Assembly (NCBI GenBank): GCA_018821435.1
Contig: JAHJME010000026.1
Coordinates: forward strand, 1-64,000
Direction of reading: 5' to 3'
From: Alphaproteobacteria bacterium
GTDB lineage: Bacteria > Pseudomonadota > Alphaproteobacteria > Caulobacterales > Caulobacteraceae
Length of the DNA: 64,000 bases
Positions 45,546-54,437 of the stretch are shown here, in pieces. The first letter of the stretch is position 1. Every line of letters starts with the position of its first letter. The translations under genes were made by a program, and so were the position numbers. A model generated the notes under the pieces. It saw only the letters and a list, made by a program, of their open reading frames with translations. It had not been told where the DNA came from and did no database searches.

Positions 45546-47933
45546 TTACATCGCGGCCGAAAGGGTCATCCCGACGGTGACCGGCCGCTGCGGGGTGATC
45601 TGCCGCCCCCGGCCCATGCTGAACGGGTTGCCGAAGGCGAAGGTGTCGCTGAACGAGTCCAGCGGATTGATCACATAGACCTGCACCCCGACCGGGAATC
45701 CGCCCGCTTGGCCAATGACTTCGGCCGACAGCCGGGTGCGGGCGTAGCCCCCCATCTTGGGCGCGGCGGCGTCGAAGGTGACCCGCGACTTGCCGACGTA
45801 GGTGGCCTGGCCGACCAGCCGCAGCGTCCAGTCGCCGGGCAGGTCGCGCTGGTAGCTCAGCAGGGCGCCGCCCGAGACCGCGGGCGCGCCCGGCAGGCCG
45901 TTCACGAGTTGCCGCCTGAAGTCGGGATTGGCCCCCGAGGTCTTGGTCTCCGAGAGCCGGCCGTTGACCTGGGCCGACAGGCCGTTCGCGGCGCGGTAGG
46001 TCAACTCGCTCTCCAGCCCCAGCACGCGGGCGTCGCCGGCGTTGGTGGTGTAGGCGATGCCGGAGGTGCGAAACTGGTCGGTCTGGATGTCGTCCCAGAT
46101 CGCGTAGAAGACCGCCGAGTTCAGCGACAGCCGGTTCGACATCGCCGTCAGTTTCAGGCCCGCCTCGTAGTTCACCAGCCGGTCCGGCGAAAACGTCTCG
46201 CGCACCGGCGACAGCTGGATCGCCCCGCCCGAGTTCACCCCGCCGGAGCGGTAGCCTTCCGAGACGACGGCGTAGGCAAGGTCGCCGTCGGCGAACTTCC
46301 ACTGCACCGAAAGCTTGGGCGAGAAGCCGCTGAAGGTGGTGGTCCGGTCCAGGCTCCGCGGCGCGAAATCCTCCGACACCACGTCGGACTTGGTCCGGGT
46401 GTCGATCGTGAAGACCCGGCCGCCGATCGCCACGGTCCAGCCGGGCGCGAACTGGTACGACGCCTCGCCGTAGGCGGCGGCCTCGCGCACATTGTCCCGG
46501 CGGTCGTCGCCGTAGACGTGGACCAAAGGCGCGGCGAACGGCAATTGCGCCAGGAACTCGGTCACGTTCTCCACGCGCGTGTACGAGCCGTATAACCCCG
46601 CCAGCCACTCGACCGGCCCGGCGCCGCGCGACGTCAGGAACAGGTCCTGGACGATCAGGTTGGTCCGCGTCCGCTCCGCATAGACCGCCTTGTCCGCGAA
46701 CGCGCTGTAGAGCAGCCGCTTCTCGGTGGAATCGTAGACGCTGCCGTAGCGGTGCCGGACGAAGCCGGTGGCCGAGGTCAGGTCGGCCCAGCCCCACTCG
46801 CGCTTCACGGTCGCCGTCGCCAGTTCGATGTCGTTCACGTGCGGCTCGGCGGTCCGCACGGCGCGCTTCAGGCCCAGGCCGGGCGCCGTGTAGTGGGTAT
46901 CGTCCGAGCGCAGATGCTGGCCCGCCAGGGTCAGGTTGACCGACCAGGCGTCGGTCGGCTCGTAGGTGGCGATCAGCCGCGCGCCGCGCCGCTCGGTGCG
47001 ATCGACATTGCTGCGGTTCTGCAGGATGTCGTCCAGGTAGCCGCCCTGGATTTCCTCATAGGCCGACAGTCGGAAGCCTAGTTGATACGGCAGCAGCGGA
47101 TAGTTGACGTGCCCCTCGATGGCCCCGCTGGGATCGCCGCCCTTGGTCAGCGAGCCCGACGCGCGGATCTCGGCCGAGAACTCCTCCAGGTCCGGCTTGC
47201 GGCTGACGATCCGGTAGACGCCGCTCATGGAGCCCGCGCCGAAGAGGGCGCCCTGCGGCCCCCGCGCCACCTCCACCCGCTCCACGTCGACCAGCCGCAG
47301 GTCCGGGTCGGGCGCGTTGTAGTTGACCGGAATGTCGTCGAGGTAGGTGGCGACCGTGGACCGGGTCCGGCCGGAGTAGGCGCCGTCCGACAGGCCCCGC
47401 AGCAGCAGCTTGTTGCGGCCAGGCCCGAGGTTGGTCGCCTGGACCCCCGCGAACTGGCTGGCCGCCTCCCCGGCGTCGGTGGCCCCCGTCGCCTCGACGC
47501 TGCCGCGCGGGATCGCCGTCACCGCCACGGCCAGCTCCCGCGCATTGCGGACCCGCTTGGTCGCGGTGACCAGCAGTTCCGTCACCGTCACCGGCGGCTG
47601 GAGCCTGGGCGCCTCGGCCTGGCGAATCGGCGAGATTTCGACCGCGCCCGGCGCGATCACCCGCCAGCTGCAGGGCGCATCGGCCAACAGCGTGCTCAGC
47701 GCCTGTTCCAGGGTCAGCTCAGCCACCAGGCGGTTTCTGGAATAGCCTTTGCAGGCGCCCGCGCCGATCAGGGTGACGTTGGCCTGCTGCGCGACGTCCA
47801 GCAGCGCCTCGGCATAGGGTTGAGGCTCGACGTGGAATCGGATGCGCCCGGACGCGGCCTCGGCGGAACCGCCAACCCCAAACGCCGCCACGCCGCACGC
47901 GACGGCGGCCACCCATTCGCGACGCCCGAAGAT
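45546..47933 (-). CDS. TonB-dependent receptor with STN signalling domain (ATC start proposed)
   Basis: This is an outer-membrane receptor of about 795 residues: a signal peptide, an N-terminal STN (secretin/TonB short) domain about 75 residues long (RFHVEPQPYAEALLDVAQQ), then a plug domain (VTVTELLVTATKRVRNA, VEVARGPQGALFGAGSMSGV). The rest is a 22-strand barrel ending PVTVGMTLSAAM. The STN domain lets it signal to FecR. The first usual start is GTG at 47912, but that gives a signal peptide without basic residues. ATC at 47933 follows GGGGCGGAG by six bases, and its product opens FGRREWVAAVACGV. An in-frame TAA lies six codons before the ATC. The ligand is unknown. Confidence 0.85.
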   Translation of the reverse strand: MFGRREWVAAVACGVAAFGVGGSAEAASGRIRFHVEPQPYAEALLDVAQQANVTLIGAGACKGYSRNRLVAELTLEQALSTLLADAPCSWRVIAPGAVEISPIRQAEAPRLQPPVTVTELLVTATKRVRNARELAVAVTAIPRGSVEATGATDAGEAASQFAGVQATNLGPGRNKLLLRGLSDGAYSGRTRSTVATYLDDIPVNYNAPDPDLRLVDVERVEVARGPQGALFGAGSMSGVYRIVSRKPDLEEFSAEIRASGSLTKGGDPSGAIEGHVNYPLLPYQLGFRLSAYEEIQGGYLDDILQNRSNVDRTERRGARLIATYEPTDAWSVNLTLAGQHLRSDDTHYTAPGLGLKRAVRTAEPHVNDIELATATVKREWGWADLTSATGFVRHRYGSVYDSTEKRLLYSAFADKAVYAERTRTNLIVQDLFLTSRGAGPVEWLAGLYGSYTRVENVTEFLAQLPFAAPLVHVYGDDRRDNVREAAAYGEASYQFAPGWTVAIGGRVFTIDTRTKSDVVSEDFAPRSLDRTTTFSGFSPKLSVQWKFADGDLAYAVVSEGYRSGGVNSGGAIQLSPVRETFSPDRLVNYEAGLKLTAMSNRLSLNSAVFYAIWDDIQTDQFRTSGIAYTTNAGDARVLGLESELTYRAANGLSAQVNGRLSETKTSGANPDFRRQLVNGLPGAPAVSGGALLSYQRDLPGDWTLRLVGQATYVGKSRVTFDAAAPKMGGYARTRLSAEVIGQAGGFPVGVQVYVINPLDSFSDTFAFGNPFSMGRGRQITPQRPVTVGMTLSAAM

Positions 47934-47961
47934 AGTTCGCTCCGCCCCTTAGCCGTCGACT

Positions 47962-48936
47962 CTACTTCCGAAGAAGCAGCAGCCCCCGATCCGAAGGTAT
48001 CGATCTTACCGGCAGCATCAAGCTCAGGCGAGCCATGACGGCGGACTGTTCATCCAGAACGATAAAGCCGGTGATCGGCGTCTTGGCCAACTCGGGATCC
48101 GAGATCTCGATCTGCTGCACGAACTGGCGGTTCAGGTCGGCGACCACGTTGGCCAGCGGTTCGGCGCGATAGACCAGACGGCCCGAGCGCCAGCCCATGG
48201 CCTCCTCGGGATCCACCGCCGCCAGGCTCTCCACGCCCGTGCGGCCTATCTCCAGCCGCTGGCCGGGAGTCAGCAGGAAGGCGTGGCCGGACGCCGAGGC
48301 CGAGGCCGGGCGCACCTGCACCTTGCCGGCGGCCACGGTGACCGTCAGGTCCCCCTGCCGGTTGCGGACGTCGAACTGGGTGCCGACGACGCGGACGATC
48401 CGATCGGCCGCCGCGACGGTGAACGGCCGGTCCTTGTTATGCGCGACGTCGAAGATCGCCTGGCCATCGGCCAGCACGACCTGACGCTCGGCGCGCGTGA
48501 ACCGCACCGTCAGGCGCGTCTCGGCGTTGAGATCGACGACCGAACCGTCGGCCAGGGCGATCTTGCGGTGCTCGCCCTTGCCGGTGGCGTAGGTCTGTGT
48601 GGCGGGCTGCGCCAGGAGGCCGGGCAGGATCGCGACCGCCAGGCCCGCCGCGATGGCGGACCCGCCCGCGCCGATCACCCAGCGCCGCGTTCCGGACCTG
48701 GCCGGCGGACGCGCCGCATCGGCGGCCAGTTCGGCCAGCACCTCGTCGGCGCAGCTCTCGAATTCCTGCCAGACGGCCAGCGCGCGCTTGTAGGCGACCC
48801 CGTGGGCCGGCGCGGCGGCGAGCCAGGCGTCGAACGCCAGGCCGTCGCCTTCCGTGACCTCGGCGCGTTGCAGGCGCGCGAGCCAAGCGCTGGCGTCAGC
48901 CATCACCTGCTCGTTGTTCGTCACCATGCTGGTCAT
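47962..48936 (-). CDS. FecR-family anti-sigma factor/regulator
   Basis: This 324-residue inner-membrane protein has an N-terminal DUF4880 domain (ADASAWLARLQRAEVTEGDGLAFDAWLA), a single transmembrane helix near residues 100-120 and the periplasmic FecR domain (YATGKGEHRKIALADGSVVDLNAETRLTV). A C-terminal segment follows. It relays the state of the TonB receptor to the sigma factor encoded just upstream. The start ATG (MTSMVTNNEQ) is preferred to a longer frame. The order sigma, FecR, receptor fits a cell-surface signalling operon. Confidence 0.93.
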   Translation of the reverse strand: MTSMVTNNEQVMADASAWLARLQRAEVTEGDGLAFDAWLAAAPAHGVAYKRALAVWQEFESCADEVLAELAADAARPPARSGTRRWVIGAGGSAIAAGLAVAILPGLLAQPATQTYATGKGEHRKIALADGSVVDLNAETRLTVRFTRAERQVVLADGQAIFDVAHNKDRPFTVAAADRIVRVVGTQFDVRNRQGDLTVTVAAGKVQVRPASASASGHAFLLTPGQRLEIGRTGVESLAAVDPEEAMGWRSGRLVYRAEPLANVVADLNRQFVQQIEISDPELAKTPITGFIVLDEQSAVMARLSLMLPVRSIPSDRGLLLLRK

Positions 48937-49033
48937 CGGTTCGCCTGCCCGATCCGCGCGGACCGCGCTGGACAGCACATGAGACGGCGCCGCCCGGCGT
49001 CATCCCTAGGTGCGGCTGAAAATTCCCGGCCGA

Positions 49034-49606
49034 TCATGACCGCAGCCTCTGCGAGAGGTTCCGGATGGCGGCCTGGATGTGCTGCTCGATCATCTTGACC
49101 GAGACCCCCATCGCCTGGGCGGTCTGCGCCTGGCTGAGCCCTTCCAGCTTGTGAAGCCGGAACGCGCGGCGCATCTGCAGCGGCAGCTCGGCCACGGCGT
49201 CGGCCAGCAGGCGCACGCGCTGCTTGGCCGCCAGCACCTCGTCGGCGGCAGGTTCGTCGACCACGTCCTCGCCGCCCATGACGGTGCGGGTCTCCTGCCG
49301 CCAGTCGCTGTTGCGCCGCGACGACCGCTGGCTGCTGCGCACATGGTCGACCAGGATGTTCGCGGCCATGCGGTAGAGCAGCGCCGACGGCGCCCGCACG
49401 TCCGTCCCGCCGTCCAGTGCGGCGATCTTGAGGTAGAGGTCCTGGATCAGGTCCTCGGCCGTCGCCATGCACCGGGTCCGGGCGGCCAGGAACAGCAGCA
49501 GGCTCTCGCGCTTCTCGAAGAACGCGCGGATCAGCGGGCCATCTTCCCCCGGTGTCTCCGACGGCCCAGAAGGCGCCAAGGCTTTCGCTCCCGCTTTCGC
49601 TCGCAC
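49034..49606 (-). CDS. ECF sigma factor, FecI-like
   Basis: This 190-residue sigma factor has sigma2 (AEDLIQDLYLKIAAL, YRMAANILVDHVRSS) and sigma4 (LPLQMRRAFRLHKLEGLSQAQTAQAMGVSVKMIEQHIQ), the latter matching FecI-type factors. It should transcribe the receptor gene when FecR signals. The start is a GTG, and its upstream 30 residues are low complexity, so a later start is possible. It is the first gene of the sigma-FecR-receptor unit. Confidence 0.9.
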   Translation of the reverse strand: MRAKAGAKALAPSGPSETPGEDGPLIRAFFEKRESLLLFLAARTRCMATAEDLIQDLYLKIAALDGGTDVRAPSALLYRMAANILVDHVRSSQRSSRRNSDWRQETRTVMGGEDVVDEPAADEVLAAKQRVRLLADAVAELPLQMRRAFRLHKLEGLSQAQTAQAMGVSVKMIEQHIQAAIRNLSQRLRS

Positions 49607-49698
49607 GCCGCGCGAGCGCTTGTTGCTTGCGGCATGGCGAAAGATCGCGCGTTAGCCAAGTGCTTTCACCCGGAATCCGACGCCCACGACTGTCGCGA

Positions 49699-50835
49699 TC
49701 AGGGCCGCTCCAGCACATGGGCATAGGCGACCGAACCCAGGCCGACCATGTGGGCCATGCCGATCCGGGCGCCCTTGTGCTGCCGCGCTCCGGCCTCGCC
49801 GCGAAGCTGGGTCACCACCTCGCCCACCTGGCCGACGCCGGTGGGGCCGATCGGGTGGCCCATGGCGATCAGGCCGCCGGAGGGGCTGATCGCGCACTGG
49901 CCGCCCAGGTGGAACGCACCCTCCTTCAGCAGATGGATCGCCTGGCCCTCGCCGCACAGGCCGGCGGCCTCGGCGTAGAGCAGTTCCTCGATCGTGAAGG
50001 CGTCGTGCACTTCCAGCACGTCCAGCTCGGTTCCCTTGCGCTGCGCCTGGGCCAGGGCGCGGCCGATGACCGTGCGGGTCAGCGCCGCATCGGCGTCGTT
50101 GCCCGCCCCCGGGGTTTCGCTGCCGACGGCCGAGGCGGTGACCCGGATCGCGCGGCCCGGGTCGATCCCCAGCCGCTGGATGGCGTCCTCGGAACAGACG
50201 ATCACCGATGCGGCCCCCTCGCCCACCGGGCAGCACTGGAGCGAGGTCAGCGTGCCGGAGATCGGCTTGCCGCCCAGCACCTCGTCCAGGGTGCGGGCCT
50301 TCTGTCGCTGGGCGTTGGGGTTGAGCGCCCCGTTGCCGTGGTTCTTGACCGCCACCAGCGCCACGTCCTCCGGCGCGACGCCGTTGCGGGCCGCGTATTC
50401 GTTGGTCAGCAGGGCGAAGTGGGTGAAGGCGACGAACGCGTCCTCCGCCAATCCGCCCAGGCCGGAACTGGTGCGGGGGCGAGGGATCGCCTTGTCGATC
50501 CCCAGGGCCAACGCGGTGTCGGCCAGGCCGCAGGCCACCTCGAGACACGCCGCCCGGAACGCCGCCGAGCCCGACGCCGAGGCGTTTTCGACATGCACCA
50601 GCGGCAGGCCCGTGGCGCCCAGGTGGCGCAGCATCGGCCGCCCCGACGCCATGCCCAGCAGCGCCGTGCCGACGAAGGCCGCGTCCATGGACGGCCATTC
50701 GACCCCGGCGTCGGCCAGCGCCTGGCGCACCGCCGTCAGGCCCAGGGTCACGTAGGGCTCCTCGGTAGCGTAGCGGTAGGGATGCCAGCCCACGCCGACC
50801 ACATAGACCGGCCGCAGATCGGAGAGAGTCTTCAT
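49699..50835 (-). CDS. Thiolase-like protein (SCP2-type) with Ser at the nucleophile position
   Basis: This 378-residue thiolase-fold protein keeps the C-terminal segments HDAFTIEELL and SGGLIAMGHPIGPTG. At the usual nucleophile segment it reads VENASASGSAAF, where relatives have VENACASGS, so Ser86 replaces Cys. The ATG overlaps the DUF35 gene stop by four bases. Thiolase-like/DUF35 pairs include the steroid retro-aldolase Ltp2-ChsH2, which also lacks thiolase catalysis. The protein may be an aldolase, a non-classical thiolase or a scaffold; I cannot choose. Another Cys at residue 97 is nearby. Confidence 0.85.
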   Translation of the reverse strand: MKTLSDLRPVYVVGVGWHPYRYATEEPYVTLGLTAVRQALADAGVEWPSMDAAFVGTALLGMASGRPMLRHLGATGLPLVHVENASASGSAAFRAACLEVACGLADTALALGIDKAIPRPRTSSGLGGLAEDAFVAFTHFALLTNEYAARNGVAPEDVALVAVKNHGNGALNPNAQRQKARTLDEVLGGKPISGTLTSLQCCPVGEGAASVIVCSEDAIQRLGIDPGRAIRVTASAVGSETPGAGNDADAALTRTVIGRALAQAQRKGTELDVLEVHDAFTIEELLYAEAAGLCGEGQAIHLLKEGAFHLGGQCAISPSGGLIAMGHPIGPTGVGQVGEVVTQLRGEAGARQHKGARIGMAHMVGLGSVAYAHVLERP

Positions 50836-51239
50836 GCCTGCACCTCGAAACGCAGGTCGCGGACGCGCTGGCCCGGTTCCTTGCCATCCACCTCGACCAG
50901 CACAGCCCGCACGGCCTGGCCCGGCGCCGGGGCGTCGCCGACGCTGGTGAGCAGCGTCCGCACCACCGGGCCGTCGTCCAGCTTGACGACGCCGACGTCG
51001 AACGGGGCCTCCCGGCCCTTGCCAGCATGCAGATGGACCGTGGCCGAGGCGACGATCCGCCCGAGCCCCTTGAGGCGCTGCGGCGTCAGATCCACGCCGA
51101 AGCCCCCGCACATCTCGCAGCCGAAATCCTGCAGCGGGAAGAAGACATGGCCACAGGCGCAGGCGCCGCCGTTCAGCCAGGCCACGCCGTCATCGCCCTG
51201 CGCGTACAGCGCCGGCTTCAGCAACTGGGGTCCGTCCAC
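50832..51239 (-). CDS. DUF35 (Zn-ribbon OB-fold) protein, partner of the thiolase-like protein
   Basis: This 135-residue protein has an N-terminal rubredoxin-like zinc ribbon (CACGHVFFPLQDFGCEMC) and a C-terminal OB-fold (GRIVASATVHLHAG). DUF35 proteins bind acyl-CoA and form complexes with thiolase-like enzymes. The GTG start has GAGGAGG four bases upstream; a longer frame crosses the operator. It is translated together with the thiolase-like gene (ATGA overlap). Confidence 0.9.
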   Translation of the reverse strand: MDGPQLLKPALYAQGDDGVAWLNGGACACGHVFFPLQDFGCEMCGGFGVDLTPQRLKGLGRIVASATVHLHAGKGREAPFDVGVVKLDDGPVVRTLLTSVGDAPAPGQAVRAVLVEVDGKEPGQRVRDLRFEVQA

Positions 51240-51271
51240 GTGCCCTCCTCGTCCCGACAATCGAGAATCTA

Positions 51272-51291
51272 TTTGTTGACGACACAACAAA
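51272..51291. promoter_or_regulatory. Palindromic operator TTTGTTG-N6-CAACAAA
   Basis: A perfect 7+7 inverted repeat with a six-base spacer lies in the 115-base divergent gap between the DUF35-thiolase pair and the acyl-CoA ligase operon. It is AT-rich in a very GC-rich region. It is a likely TetR site; the TetR gene at 54438-55070 borders the cluster. Confidence 0.7.
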
Positions 51292-51354
51292 CATAACCCC
51301 ATCTGAAGGGCAAGGCCGCGGCGACAGGCGGGCCATCGGGGAGGCGGGAATCAC

Positions 51355-52863
51355 GTGGCGGCGGCGATCGGAAGCGTCGAATACTGGGCGGGGCTAAGGC
51401 CCCACGACATCGCCGTGGTCGACGGCGAACGCACCCTGACCTTCGGCGACTGGAACGCGGCGGCCGACCGCCTGGCCCAGGGCCTGGCCGAGCGTGGCGT
51501 CGGGCCGGGCGACATCGTCGGCGTGCGCACGCAGATCCGCCTGGAATGGCCGATCATCAGCGCCGCCGTGGGCAAGCTGGGCGCGCGGCTGCTGGTCGCC
51601 AACTGGCGGTTCACCGCCGACGAGATGGCCTTCATCCTGGAGAACAGCGGGGCCAAGGCCCTGATCGTGGACGACCCCGATCCCCGGCCGGTGCTGGCCG
51701 CCGCCAATCGCCTGGGTCTGAGCTTCGTGGCCGGCATCGAGGGCGCGCCGGACGGCGTGATCCCCTTCTGCATGCTGTTCGACGACGAGGCGCCCGAGCG
51801 CTTCGCCCGGAACGACCCCGCGCTGGTCGTCTACACCTCAGGCACCACGGGGCGGCCCAAGGGCGTGGTGATGCCCGAACGCCCGCCGCCGCCAACGCCG
51901 GACGCGGTCGGCGGCCCGGGCGCGATGCTGATCACCATGCCGATGCACCACGGCGCCGGGCCGAACCAGGTCTGGACGGGGCGCACAACCGGACGGCTCA
52001 GCGTGTTGATGCGCCGCTTCGACGCCGCGCAGGTCCTGGCGCTGATCGAACGGCACAGGATCAATCACTGGGCCGCCGTTCCCACCATGTGCCAGCGGAT
52101 CTCCGTCCTGCCCGCCCCGGTGCTGGCCCGCTACGACGTCAGCTCGATCCGGTCGCTCAGCATGGGCGCCGCGCCGGTCCCCTTCGCGCTGAAGCAGTGG
52201 GTGGTCGGCCATTTCGGCGAGGGCAAGCTCAGCGAGGGCTACGGCACGACCGAGACCGGGATGATCACCGGCCTGGCGCCCGCCGACCAACTCACCAAGC
52301 CGGGCTCCAGCGGCATGGCGCTGAAGGACGTGGACATCCGCATCCGCGACGCGGACGGGCATGATCTGGCGCCCGGCGCGGAGGGTGAGATCTGGGTGAA
52401 GACGCCCACCACCATCCACGGCTACCTCAACGCCCCCGCCCTGGGGCCCGACACCTGCGACGCGGACGGCTTTTTCAAGGTGGGGGATGTCGGTCGGCTG
52501 GAGGCCGATGGGCACCTCTACCTGACCGACCGCTCCAAGGACATGATCGTCTCGGGCGGGGTGAACATCTATCCGGCCGAGATCGAGGCGGTGCTGGCCG
52601 ACCATCCGCAGGTGCTGGCCGCCGCGGTCGTCGGCGTGCCGGACGACGACTTCGGCGAGACGCCGATCGCCTTCTTGGAGATGCGCCCGGGCGCCACGGC
52701 CCAGCCCGACGAGATCGCCGCGGCGATCCACGACCGGCTGGCTTCGTACAAGCGGCCGAAGGCCATCCACATCATCGACGAACTGCCGCGCAACCTGATG
52801 GGCAAGGTCCTGAAGACCGAGTTGCGCGCGCCGTACTGGAAAGGGCGGGACCGACGCATATGA
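51355..52863 (+). CDS. AMP-forming acyl-CoA synthetase
   Basis: This 502-residue ANL ligase has the P-loop VVYTSGTTGRPKGVVM, YGTTETGMITG, the hinge TDRSKDMIVSGGVNIYP and the catalytic Lys segment LPRNLMGKVLKTEL. It should activate a carboxylic acid for the beta-oxidation-like steps of the neighbouring SDR and hydratase. The start is GTG, with GGGGAGGCGGG upstream. Its stop overlaps the SDR ATG by four bases. Confidence 0.93.
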   Translation: MAAAIGSVEYWAGLRPHDIAVVDGERTLTFGDWNAAADRLAQGLAERGVGPGDIVGVRTQIRLEWPIISAAVGKLGARLLVANWRFTADEMAFILENSGAKALIVDDPDPRPVLAAANRLGLSFVAGIEGAPDGVIPFCMLFDDEAPERFARNDPALVVYTSGTTGRPKGVVMPERPPPPTPDAVGGPGAMLITMPMHHGAGPNQVWTGRTTGRLSVLMRRFDAAQVLALIERHRINHWAAVPTMCQRISVLPAPVLARYDVSSIRSLSMGAAPVPFALKQWVVGHFGEGKLSEGYGTTETGMITGLAPADQLTKPGSSGMALKDVDIRIRDADGHDLAPGAEGEIWVKTPTTIHGYLNAPALGPDTCDADGFFKVGDVGRLEADGHLYLTDRSKDMIVSGGVNIYPAEIEAVLADHPQVLAAAVVGVPDDDFGETPIAFLEMRPGATAQPDEIAAAIHDRLASYKRPKAIHIIDELPRNLMGKVLKTELRAPYWKGRDRRI

Positions 52864-53651
52864 CCGATATCCTCGATCTGAAGGGCAAGGTGGCCATCAT
52901 CACCGGGGCGGGCCAGGGCGTGGGTCGCCAGGCCGCGCTGCACTTCGCCGACCACAACGCCGGCGCGGTGGTGGTTAACGACTTCCACCTGGACCGGGCC
53001 GAGGCGGTGGCCGAGGAGATCCGCGCGGCGGGCGGCAAGGCCCTGGCCATCCAGGCCGATGTCACCGACCTCGCCTCGGTGAAGGCCATGCTCGCACGCA
53101 CCGAAGCCGAGCTCGGCCCGGTGGACATCCTGGTCAACAACGCCGGCAACGCCGGCGCGGCGCCCACCCGCGACGCCCGCGCCCCGTTCTGGGAGACCGG
53201 GCCGGAGGTCTGGGACCAGTACATCCGGGTGAACTTCTACGGGGTGATCAACTGCACCTCGGCGGTCGTGCCGGGGATGATCGAACGCGGCGGAGGTCGC
53301 ATCGTCACCGTCATCTCCGACGCCGGACGCATGGGCGAGAGCGGGCTGGAGATCTATTCGGGCGCCAAGGCGGGGGCCGCCGGTTTCATGCGCGGCGTCG
53401 CCCGCTCGCTGGGCCGGCACAACATCGCCGCCAACTGCGTCGCCATCGCCGCCACCGTGACTCCGGCCATCGAGGGCCGCCTGCGGGCCGACCCGGAGCG
53501 GTTCAAGAAGATGATGTCCAACTACGTCATCCGCCGGCCGGGCCAACCGGACGATGTGGCCAACATGATCCTCTATCTCTCCTCCGACGCCGCGGCCTGG
53601 GTCACCGGCCAGACCTACCCGGTCAATGGCGGCTTCTCCTTCGCCCTCTAG
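52860..53651 (+). CDS. Short-chain dehydrogenase/reductase
   Basis: This 263-residue classical SDR has the NAD(P) motif TGAGQGVG, NNAGNAG, and the catalytic Tyr-Lys in YSGAKAG with Ser in VISDAG. It ends with the usual TGQTYPVNGGFSF. It likely oxidises a 3-hydroxyacyl-CoA or a ring alcohol in the cluster's pathway. It starts within the ligase gene's stop and is followed eight bases later by the hydratase. Confidence 0.93.
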   Translation: MTDILDLKGKVAIITGAGQGVGRQAALHFADHNAGAVVVNDFHLDRAEAVAEEIRAAGGKALAIQADVTDLASVKAMLARTEAELGPVDILVNNAGNAGAAPTRDARAPFWETGPEVWDQYIRVNFYGVINCTSAVVPGMIERGGGRIVTVISDAGRMGESGLEIYSGAKAGAAGFMRGVARSLGRHNIAANCVAIAATVTPAIEGRLRADPERFKKMMSNYVIRRPGQPDDVANMILYLSSDAAAWVTGQTYPVNGGFSFAL

Positions 53652-53659
53652 GAACCGAC

Positions 53660-54436
53660 ATGTCCGAGACCCCGGCGGGCGACCGCATCCTCACTGAGCG
53701 GCGCGGCCACGTGCTGGTCATCACCATCAACCGGCCCGAGGCGCGCAACGCCTTCGACCGCGCCACGGCCGAGGCCATGCATGCGGCCATGGACCTGCTG
53801 GACCAGACCGACGAGCTGTTCGTCGGCGTGATCACCGGCGCGGGCGGCACGTTCTCGGCCGGCGCGGACCTCAAGGCGGTGGCCCGAGGCGAATCCGCCC
53901 GCACGCCGCGCGGCGGGTTCGGCATGTTCGCCCGGCCCTCGCGCAAGCCGCTGATCGCGGCGGTGGAGGGCTTCGCGGTGGGCGGCGGCTTCGAGCTGTG
54001 CCTGTCCTGCGACCTCATCGTGGCCGCCAGGACCGCCAAGTTCGGACTGCCCGAGGTGCGTCACAACGTGGTGGCCATCGGCGGCGCGCTGTTCCGCCTG
54101 CCCTATCGGATCCCCTACCACCTGGCGATGGAGATGGCGCTGACCGGCGAGTTCAAGGACGCCGCGTTCTTCCATCAGGCCGGCCTGGTGAACCGGGTGG
54201 TCGAGGAGGGCCAGGCGCTGGCGGCGGCGACTGCCTGGGCCGAGGCGCTGCTGGTCAACGGTCCGACCGCGCTGGCGGCCAGCAAGGAGATCATCTTCCA
54301 GGCCTGGAACTGGACCGAGGCGGAGGCGTGGCGCGAGCAGATGGCCGTGGCCAAGCCGGCGCTGGACGCCGAGGACCGCAAGGAGGGCCTGAAAGCCTTC
54401 GCCGAGAAGCGCAAACCCCAGTGGACGGGCCGCTGA
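53660..54436 (+). CDS. Enoyl-CoA hydratase/isomerase
   Basis: This 258-residue crotonase has the oxyanion-hole segments FSAGADLKAVARG and FAVGGGFELCLSCDLIVAA, and LPEVRHNVVAIGGALFRLPYR for the active-site helix. It hydrates or isomerises an enoyl-CoA in the cluster. Its stop lies one base from the end of the convergent TetR gene. Together the three plus-strand genes form one operon. Confidence 0.93.
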   Translation: MSETPAGDRILTERRGHVLVITINRPEARNAFDRATAEAMHAAMDLLDQTDELFVGVITGAGGTFSAGADLKAVARGESARTPRGGFGMFARPSRKPLIAAVEGFAVGGGFELCLSCDLIVAARTAKFGLPEVRHNVVAIGGALFRLPYRIPYHLAMEMALTGEFKDAAFFHQAGLVNRVVEEGQALAAATAWAEALLVNGPTALAASKEIIFQAWNWTEAEAWREQMAVAKPALDAEDRKEGLKAFAEKRKPQWTGR

Positions 54437-54437
54437 G

